A stretch of 8,532 nucleotides of DNA from NCBI GenBank assembly GCA_937915775.1, contig CALGGQ010000089.1, forward strand, positions 1 to 8,532. Direction: 5' to 3'. The notes under the pieces are model-generated. The model did not search any database. It had not been told where the DNA came from and saw only the letters and a program-made list of their open reading frames with translations. The number at the start of each line of letters is the position of its first letter. The stretch's first letter is position 1. Below, piece by piece: positions 1 through 5,044 of this stretch. The position numbers and the translations under genes are program-made. This DNA is from an uncultured Clostridia bacterium (GTDB lineage Bacteria; Bacillota; Clostridia; Oscillospirales; Acutalibacteraceae).

Positions 1-1
1 G

Positions 2-499
2 CTGAATTTCAACTATTTTTCCAGCGAGCCGGTATCGCATACCGCAGACGGCAGACCGCTGTTTGTCAGAACACAGGGTGCTTCCTTCACTCTTGCCAAT
101 TTCTTCCGTGCGCAGATTTATGCCACGATGGCAACGCTCAAGCTCGGTATGAAGATATTGGAGCAGGAGGGTGTTGTGATTGACAAGCTGTTCGGTCACG
201 GCGGACTGTTCAAAACCCCGGTGGTTGGTCAGAAGCTGATGGCAGGTGCAATGCGCGCGCCTGTATCCGTGATGAAAACGGCGGGCGAGGGCGGTGCCTG
301 GGGCGCTGCCGTACTGGCAAAATATACGGCAGACGGCAACAGTTTGCCGCTGGAAAGCTACTTAAACGATGTGGTCTTTGCCGGCTGTGAAAGCAGTACG
401 ATTGAGCCGGAGGACGTGGATGTCAAAGGCTTTGAAGCCTATATGAAACTGTATGAAAACGCGCTTGCCGTCGAAAAGGCAGCCTATGAAAACCTGTAA
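2..499 (+). CDS. FGGY-family carbohydrate kinase, probably L-ribulokinase (3' end only)
   Basis: The reading frame is open from base 2 and ends in TAA at 497-499, giving the last 165 residues of a protein whose start lies outside the window. The visible part matches the C-terminal ATP-binding half of FGGY sugar kinases: an FNYFSSEPV segment near the start, the LFGHGGLFKTP motif, and the glycine-rich GEGGAWGAAVLA segment. Kinases of this family phosphorylate sugars or sugar alcohols in the cytoplasm. Because araA and araD follow at once, the likely job is ATP-dependent phosphorylation of L-ribulose to L-ribulose 5-phosphate, the second step of arabinose breakdown. The substrate is inferred from context, since FGGY members that use xylulose or other sugars look similar in this region. 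An in-frame ATG at 128 lies in the middle of the conserved domain and is not the true start. The stop codon overlaps the araA ribosome binding site. Confidence 0.85.
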   Translation: MNFNYFSSEPVSHTADGRPLFVRTQGASFTLANFFRAQIYATMATLKLGMKILEQEGVVIDKLFGHGGLFKTPVVGQKLMAGAMRAPVSVMKTAGEGGAWGAAVLAKYTADGNSLPLESYLNDVVFAGCESSTIEPEDVDVKGFEAYMKLYENALAVEKAAYENL

Positions 500-505
500 G
501 GAGAG
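498..505 (+). promoter_or_regulatory. Ribosome binding site of araA, overlapping the kinase stop codon
   Basis: AAGGAGAG starts inside the TAA stop of the upstream kinase and lies 6 bases before the ATG at 512. A second in-frame ATG at 518 has a longer 12-base spacer, so 512 is the better start. The overlap of stop and ribosome binding site suggests linked translation of kinase and isomerase. Confidence 0.75.
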
Positions 506-511
506 AGCCAT

Positions 512-1984
512 ATGAGCATGAAGAATTACGAATTCTGGTTTGTTGTCGGAACACAGTTCCTCTACGGTGAGGATATTTTTGAAACGATTGATGCCCACGC
601 TGCCGAGATGGCTGCCTGCTGGAGCGAAAAACTGCCCTGCAAGGTGGTTGCGAAGCCCTGCGTCAGAACGTCCAAGGGCATTCTGGAGATTATGCAGGCG
701 GCGAATAATGATAATAAGTGTGCAGGCGTGATTACCTGGATGCACACGTTCTCCCCGTCCAAGATGTGGATAGCCGGCTTCAATGCGCTGAATAAGCCGT
801 TCCTGCATGTGAACACGCAGTACAACCGCGATATTCCGTGGAGTGAAATTGATATGGACTTTATGAACCTCAATCAGTCCGCTCACGGTGACAGAGAGCA
901 CGGATATATCACCGCCCGTATGCGCCTCAACCGTAAAGTGATTGCAGGCTATTGGCAGGATGAAGAATTCCAGCGCAAGATGGGCGTCTGGATGCGCGCG
1001 GCAGTCGGCGCTGTTGAGTCAAGAAAGCTCCGCGTGCTGCGTATCAGCGACAATATGCGCAACGTTGCCGTGACCGACGGAGATAAAATTGAAGCGCAGA
1101 TTAAGCTCGGCTGGCAGGTTGACCATTACGGCGTCGGCGACATCATCAAGAAGGTGGAAGCCGTTACCGAGGAGGAAATTGACGCCCAGATGGCGGAATA
1201 TGCCGAAAACTATGTGATGGATACCGACAAGCTCGACGCTGTCCGCTATCAGGCAAGGGAAGAGGTAGCGCTCAAAAAGTTCCTCGTCAAAGAGGGCTTT
1301 GGTGCCTTCCATACGAACTTTGAGGATTTGCAGGAGCTGCGCCAGCTGCCCGGTCTTGCCGCGCAGGATTTAATGCGCCAGGGCTTTGGCTTCGGTGCTG
1401 AGGGCGATTGGAAGGTAGCTGCCATGACGCGCCTGATGAAGCTGATGAGCGAGGGTATGGACGGCGGTACCGCCTTTATGGAGGACTACACCTATCACTT
1501 TGAACCGGGTAACGAAATGCTGCTTGGTTCCCATATGCTGGAGGTTTGCCCGACGATTGCCGCCGAGAAAGCAAAAATCCAGGTGCATCCGCTTGGCATC
1601 GGTGACAGAGAAGATCCGGCACGCCTGGTGTTCAAGGCACAGACCGGCAATGCCATCGTGGCAACGCTTGTCGATATGGGCGACAGACTGCGTCTGATTG
1701 TCAACGATGTGGAGTGCAAGGAGCAGATAAACGATATGCCGAAGCTGCCGGTAGCAGGCGTTTTGTGGAAGCCGCTGCCGTGCCTGCAGACCTCGGCAGA
1801 GGCGTGGATTTATGCCGGTGGCGCGCATCACAGCGTACTGTCCTACACGCTGACAGCGGAGCATATGCGCGATTTCGCGGAGATTATGGGCATTGAATTT
1901 GTCCATATCAACAAGGATACGGAAATTAATTCCTTCAGAAAAGAATTATTCTTTAACGATGTTGCATATAAATTAGGAATGTAA
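512..1984 (+). CDS. araA: L-arabinose isomerase
   Basis: This cytoplasmic enzyme interconverts L-arabinose and L-ribulose with a divalent metal, usually Mn2+, and is the first step of bacterial arabinose use. The 490-residue length is close to the roughly 500 residues usual for AraA. The N-terminus has the EFWFVVGTQFLYG start typical of the family. The metal-binding and catalytic residues known from E. coli AraA (E306, E333, H350, H450) correspond to E297 in GAEGDWK, E324 in FMEDYTYHF, H341 in GSHMLEVCP and H439 or H440 in AGGAHH, with matching spacing. No key residue is missing, so the enzyme should be active. The gene lies 12 bases after the kinase and 4 bases before araD, in one operon. 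The promoter and any arabinose regulator site are upstream of the window. Confidence 0.97.
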   Translation: MSMKNYEFWFVVGTQFLYGEDIFETIDAHAAEMAACWSEKLPCKVVAKPCVRTSKGILEIMQAANNDNKCAGVITWMHTFSPSKMWIAGFNALNKPFLHVNTQYNRDIPWSEIDMDFMNLNQSAHGDREHGYITARMRLNRKVIAGYWQDEEFQRKMGVWMRAAVGAVESRKLRVLRISDNMRNVAVTDGDKIEAQIKLGWQVDHYGVGDIIKKVEAVTEEEIDAQMAEYAENYVMDTDKLDAVRYQAREEVALKKFLVKEGFGAFHTNFEDLQELRQLPGLAAQDLMRQGFGFGAEGDWKVAAMTRLMKLMSEGMDGGTAFMEDYTYHFEPGNEMLLGSHMLEVCPTIAAEKAKIQVHPLGIGDREDPARLVFKAQTGNAIVATLVDMGDRLRLIVNDVECKEQINDMPKLPVAGVLWKPLPCLQTSAEAWIYAGGAHHSVLSYTLTAEHMRDFAEIMGIEFVHINKDTEINSFRKELFFNDVAYKLGM

Positions 1985-1988
1985 GCCA

Positions 1989-2699
1989 ATGTTAGAAGAT
2001 TTAAAACAAAAGGTATTGGAAGCCAATTTAAAATTGGTGGAATACAACCTCGTCGTGCTGACCTGGGGCAATGCCTCCGCGATTGACAGGGAACGCGGCT
2101 TGTTTGTCATCAAGCCGTCCGGCGTAGCGTACGATACGATGACGGCGGAAGATATGGTCGTGATGGACTTAAACGGCAATAAGGTGGAGGGTGACCTGAA
2201 TCCTTCCTCCGACACCCCGACGCATCTGGAACTGTACAGAAGATTCAGCGATATCGGCGGTGTGGTACATACCCATTCGCCGTGGGCTTGCGCCTGGGCG
2301 CAGGCAGGACGCGACATTCCTGCCTACGGCACAACGCACGCCGATTTTGCGAACGGCGCCGTACCCTGTACCCGCGGCTTAACTGCCGAGGAGGTTCAGG
2401 GAGAATATGAGCTTAACACCGGTAAGGTGATTGTGGAGGAGTTTGAAAAACGCGATATCAAGCCGAGCGAATGCCCGGCAGTGCTGATTCACCGCCACGG
2501 TCCGTTTACCTGGGGCAAGGACGCTGCTGCGGCGGCACAGAACGCTCTGATATTAGAGGAGGTTGCCAAAATGGCGCTGCGTACAGAGAGTGTGGCGGCG
2601 TTCAGCGCGGCTTCCGATATCGGCATTGAGGATTATCTGCTTGATAAGCATTACCAGCGCAAGCACGGCAAAAATGCTTATTACGGTCAGGGAAAATAA
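1989..2699 (+). CDS. araD: L-ribulose-5-phosphate 4-epimerase
   Basis: This class II aldolase-fold, zinc-dependent enzyme converts L-ribulose 5-phosphate to D-xylulose 5-phosphate, which enters the pentose phosphate pathway. The protein has 236 residues against 231 in E. coli AraD. The phosphate-binding KPSG motif is at 42-45. The residues matching the E. coli zinc site are D75, H94, H96 and H170, those matching the catalytic pair D120/Y229 are D119 and Y232, and the C-terminus ends in the usual AYYGQ. These residues favour a 4-epimerase over an L-fuculose-phosphate aldolase. The ATG at 1989 follows the araA stop by 4 bases with only a weak ribosome binding site (AGGA at about 1975), so translation probably depends on ribosomes finishing araA. 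The stop codon is merged with the strong ribosome binding site of the next gene. Confidence 0.96.
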   Translation: MLEDLKQKVLEANLKLVEYNLVVLTWGNASAIDRERGLFVIKPSGVAYDTMTAEDMVVMDLNGNKVEGDLNPSSDTPTHLELYRRFSDIGGVVHTHSPWACAWAQAGRDIPAYGTTHADFANGAVPCTRGLTAEEVQGEYELNTGKVIVEEFEKRDIKPSECPAVLIHRHGPFTWGKDAAAAAQNALILEEVAKMALRTESVAAFSAASDIGIEDYLLDKHYQRKHGKNAYYGQGK

Positions 2700-2704
2700 G
2701 GAGG
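2698..2704 (+). promoter_or_regulatory. Ribosome binding site that decides the start of the VanW-domain gene
   Basis: AAGGAGG is a full match to the Shine-Dalgarno consensus and overlaps the TAA of araD. The first in-frame ATG (2705) touches it directly and leaves no spacer, while the second ATG (2711) is 6 bases away. The second ATG is therefore chosen as the start. Confidence 0.75.
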
Positions 2705-2710
2705 ATGAAG

Positions 2711-4405
2711 ATGAAGAAGAGTAAGATAGCACTTCTGATTGCGGGTTTGGTGCTGCTGCTCACGATGACTTTCGGCATCACCGCTTTTGCGGAGGAGGAC
2801 GAACGCTTTAATATCTCCGATGCGACGGTCTACACCGCCTTTGACGAGTATTACTACAAGGGTTATGCCTTAGAGCCGAAGGTCGGTGTCAAGGTCATCA
2901 AGACGAATAGTGAGGGCGAAGAAAAGGAAGTCAAGCTGAAACTCGGCAGAGACTATGAGGTTACCTATAAGCGAAATACGGAACTCGGCAAGGCCAAAAT
3001 CGTAGTAAAGGGTATCGGAAAATACAAGGGTAAGGCTGTCGGCTATTTCCGCATTATCCGCGTGCCAATGAGCGAAACCAAGGTTTCAACCGTCCGTTTT
3101 GCCACTCCCGGCAAGGCGCCGAAGTATCAAGTAACCTTTAAGGGTATGACATTGCAGGAGGGCACGGATTACACCCTTACCGTTAAGTATAACGAAACCG
3201 CCGGCTATAAGCAGGCGAAGATTATCCTCAAGGGTATGGGGCATTACAAGGGCAGAAAGGTGTTCAGAGCCGCTGTCAAGCCCAATCAGGTGCGCAATAT
3301 CAAAGCAACCTCTATCGGTACGGACAGCATCAGTCTGACGTGGAATTCCTATGCGTCGGAGGGCGTTACCGGCTACGATGTTTACAGCGTGGATGCCAAC
3401 GGCGGCAGTAAAACCTTCCTCACCAGAGTGGATACGAATGCCGCAACGGTTACGGGACTCACCGCCGGTACGGAGCAGTTCTTCCGCGTGCAGGCGTTCG
3501 TGCAGAAAAACGGTAAGACGGTTTACGGCCATATCAGCAATTCGTATACGATTTGCACCAGACCGGAATATCCGAATATCAAATATGCCTATATGTCCGG
3601 CAGAAACAAGCTGTACGTGGAATGGGATGCCGTGACCTGTTCGGGCTATGAAATCCAGTACACGACAGATAAGAGCTGGAAAACGGGCGTGCAGACCGTT
3701 TACGCAGGCTATACACGCACCTCCAAGACGATTACGATAGATGACGATGACGACGTCTATTACGTTGCAATGAGGGCATATACCTATTATAAAGATAAAA
3801 ATCACTGGAAATACGGCAAGTGGAGCTATACGGTCAATACGGAGTTTTCACACTGCTATGAGTATTACACCACCAAGTATGTGAACAACCCGAACCGAAC
3901 GAATAACCTGAAGCTGGCGTGCGCGGCGATTGATGGCACTATTCTTGCACCGGGCGAGACCTTCTCCTTTAACGGCACGGTCGGCAAGCGCACGGAAGCC
4001 AAGGGATACAAGCCTGCGCCGATTTTCACCGGCACGGATGGTCACACAGACGGCATCGGCGGCGGTATCTGCCAGGTAGCTTCCACGATGTTCAACGCTT
4101 CGCTGTGGGCGAACTTCACTATCGTGGAGCGCCATCAGCATTCTCAGCGCGTTGCCTACTGTCCGCTTGGCAGAGATGCGGCGATTTATTGGGGCGCGTA
4201 TGATTATAAGTTCAAAAACAATACGGATTATCCTATCTTGATTAAGATGACCTGCGGCGACGGCGAGCTTAGCTGTTATTTCTATACCAGCAGCGGCATC
4301 ACGCCTGGCGATGTGAAGCTTAACGTTGACCAGAACGGCAAAAAGTTCACCTTAAAGCGTACGGTGGACGGCGAGGTCAACTATACTGCTTATTCAACCT
4401 ATTAA
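2711..4405 (+). CDS. Secreted VanW-domain protein with beta-repeats and FN3-like domains
   Basis: The 564-residue product starts with a signal peptide (positive MKKSK, a hydrophobic core, probable cleavage after TAFA at residue 27), so it should act outside the membrane. Two related segments at about 36-116 and 123-190 share the pattern DYxxxxKxN...GxAKIxxKGxGxYKG, as in Ig-like repeats of Firmicute surface proteins. Two FN3-like domains follow at about 193-286 (with SISLTW) and 287-378 (with KLYVEW). The VanW domain spans about 379-527, with TTKYVNNPNRTNN (387-399), PGETFSFN (414-421) and GGGICQ (450-455). VanW occurs in some vancomycin-resistance clusters but its biochemical role is unsettled, and there is no other van gene here. 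No LPXTG motif or C-terminal membrane anchor is visible. The gene lies 11 bases after araD and ends at a strong terminator, so it is probably co-transcribed with the arabinose genes. A role in wall binding or remodelling is inference. Confidence 0.88.
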   Translation: MKKSKIALLIAGLVLLLTMTFGITAFAEEDERFNISDATVYTAFDEYYYKGYALEPKVGVKVIKTNSEGEEKEVKLKLGRDYEVTYKRNTELGKAKIVVKGIGKYKGKAVGYFRIIRVPMSETKVSTVRFATPGKAPKYQVTFKGMTLQEGTDYTLTVKYNETAGYKQAKIILKGMGHYKGRKVFRAAVKPNQVRNIKATSIGTDSISLTWNSYASEGVTGYDVYSVDANGGSKTFLTRVDTNAATVTGLTAGTEQFFRVQAFVQKNGKTVYGHISNSYTICTRPEYPNIKYAYMSGRNKLYVEWDAVTCSGYEIQYTTDKSWKTGVQTVYAGYTRTSKTITIDDDDDVYYVAMRAYTYYKDKNHWKYGKWSYTVNTEFSHCYEYYTTKYVNNPNRTNNLKLACAAIDGTILAPGETFSFNGTVGKRTEAKGYKPAPIFTGTDGHTDGIGGGICQVASTMFNASLWANFTIVERHQHSQRVAYCPLGRDAAIYWGAYDYKFKNNTDYPILIKMTCGDGELSCYFYTSSGITPGDVKLNVDQNGKKFTLKRTVDGEVNYTAYSTY

Positions 4406-4409
4406 CCAA

Positions 4410-4447
4410 AAAACACTCTGTTCTGAAAATGCAGAACAGAGTGTTTT
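4410..4447. terminator. Bidirectional rho-independent terminator (16-bp perfect stem)
   Basis: The arms 4410-4425 and 4432-4447 are perfect reverse complements (AAAACACTCTGTTCTG) around a 6-base loop. Each arm ends in A/T runs, giving a U tract in transcripts of either strand. It lies 4 bases after the stop of the VanW-domain gene and 10 bases after the stop of the opposing XRE regulator gene, so it ends both converging transcripts. Confidence 0.93.
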
Positions 4448-4457
4448 ACTTTTATAC

Positions 4458-4892
4458 TTATTTGTCAAATTGAGAACATATTTCCTCCACCAGCTCGTTT
4501 ACCTTGTTGCGGTCAGCCGTGTTCATCTGGCGGATTTTCATCACCAGTATCTTTTCATAGCGGCTGAGATCGCGCAGCAGCTGCTCGCCGTATACCTCGT
4601 TATCAAGCTTCGGTGCCTGCACAGACAGAGAGAGCCTGCCGTCTCCGTCCGCCTTGCCCGTCATCAGCAAATCGAGCGATACGCCGTACATTTTGGCAAT
4701 CCTGACCAACTCAATCTGCTTCGGGCAGCTTTTATCCGGCTCCTCCCAGACGCGGTAGGTGTTTTCCTTAATGCCGAGTGCCGCGGCAACATCGCGCATT
4801 TTTAAATCGTTCGCTTTTCTCAGCAGCACCAGGTTTTGCTTGATGGTCTGCTTAATTTGTTCGTTTAAACTGATGGCTTTTTCCTCTTCCAT
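4458..4892 (-). CDS. XRE-family helix-turn-helix regulator
   Basis: The 144-residue protein has a Cro/C1-type helix-turn-helix at about residues 18-78. MRDVAAALG fits the first helix, IKENTYRVWE the recognition helix, and IELVRIAKMYGVSLDLLMTG the usual closing segment. Residues 79-144 form an extension that looks helical at its end (about 101-144) and matches no sensor domain I recognise, so its signal is unknown. It may serve dimerisation. The protein is soluble, with no membrane segment. The ATG at 4892 is preceded by AAAGGA at a spacing of about 10 bases. The gene is transcribed divergently from the wall hydrolase gene at 5045, and the shared 152-bp region has an inverted repeat, so control of itself and of that neighbour is plausible but unproven. 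It shares its terminator with the VanW-domain gene. Confidence 0.88.
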   Translation of the reverse strand: MEEEKAISLNEQIKQTIKQNLVLLRKANDLKMRDVAAALGIKENTYRVWEEPDKSCPKQIELVRIAKMYGVSLDLLMTGKADGDGRLSLSVQAPKLDNEVYGEQLLRDLSRYEKILVMKIRQMNTADRNKVNELVEEICSQFDK

Positions 4893-4924
4893 ATTTCACA
4901 ATCCTTTTGACTTTTTTCACCATA

Positions 4925-4953
4925 ATTATACATAATACCCCTGTTTTATGCAA
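4925..4953 (-). promoter_or_regulatory. Possible promoter of the XRE regulator gene
   Basis: On the minus strand a perfect TATAAT (4930-4925) stands 33 bases before the start codon. A TTGCAT (4953-4948) lies 17 bases upstream of it and could be a weak -35 box, matching only the first three bases of TTGACA. The region is A/T-rich, so a chance -10 match is possible. Confidence 0.5.
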
Positions 4954-4975
4954 GGGGAAATCATCTGTTTTCCCC
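4954..4975. promoter_or_regulatory. Inverted repeat in the divergent region, candidate operator
   Basis: GGGGAAA (4954-4960) and TTTCCCC (4969-4975) form a perfect 7-bp inverted repeat with an 8-base spacer. It sits against the possible -35 box of the XRE gene and 4 bases before the -35 box of the hydrolase gene, where a bound dimer would block both promoters. The motif is G/C-rich inside an A/T-rich region. Binding by the adjacent XRE protein is inference. Confidence 0.45.
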
Positions 4976-4979
4976 GAAT

Positions 4980-5008
4980 TTGACAAAAGTATGACAAAAT
5001 GGTAAAAT
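4980..5008 (+). promoter_or_regulatory. Sigma-A-type promoter of the wall hydrolase gene
   Basis: A perfect -35 box TTGACA (4980-4985) is followed, after exactly 17 bases, by TAAAAT (5003-5008), one mismatch from the -10 consensus. Transcription would begin at about 5014-5016 and leave a leader of about 30 bases before the ATG at 5045. Confidence 0.8.
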
Positions 5009-5019
5009 AATATAACATC

Positions 5020-5033
5020 CCTTTGATAAAGGA
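5020..5033 (+). promoter_or_regulatory. Ribosome binding site of the hydrolase gene, inside a short hairpin
   Basis: AAAGGA (5028-5033) is the likely ribosome binding site, about 11 bases before the ATG at 5045. CCTTT (5020-5024) can pair with AAAGG (5028-5032) across the three bases GAT, which would partly hide the site. The stem is only 5 bp, so its effect may be small. Confidence 0.5.
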
Positions 5034-5044
5034 AGTCAGTTTTT

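Noticed and set aside
362..901. Minus-strand open frame of 179 codons across the kinase end and araA
   Set aside because: It spans two real genes whose protein motifs are intact, and its own product has no recognisable domain.
1370..1906. Minus-strand open frame of 178 codons inside araA
   Set aside because: araA carries all its catalytic residues in the forward frame across this stretch, and the antisense product looks like random translation rich in His and Arg.
3086..3805. Long open frame of 239 codons on the minus strand inside the VanW-domain gene
   Set aside because: It is antisense to a gene with clear signal peptide and domains, resembles no family I know, and has no good ribosome binding site. 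It follows from codon use on the other strand.
2711..4405. Vancomycin resistance function for the VanW-domain protein
   Set aside because: No vanH, vanA/B, vanX or two-component regulator gene is nearby, and VanW domains are common in Firmicute wall proteins unrelated to resistance.
4895..4901. TTCACAA, a possible Rex half-site just upstream of the XRE gene start
   Set aside because: Only one half is present. No TTGTGAA partner lies at the right distance, so it is probably chance in an A/T-rich region.
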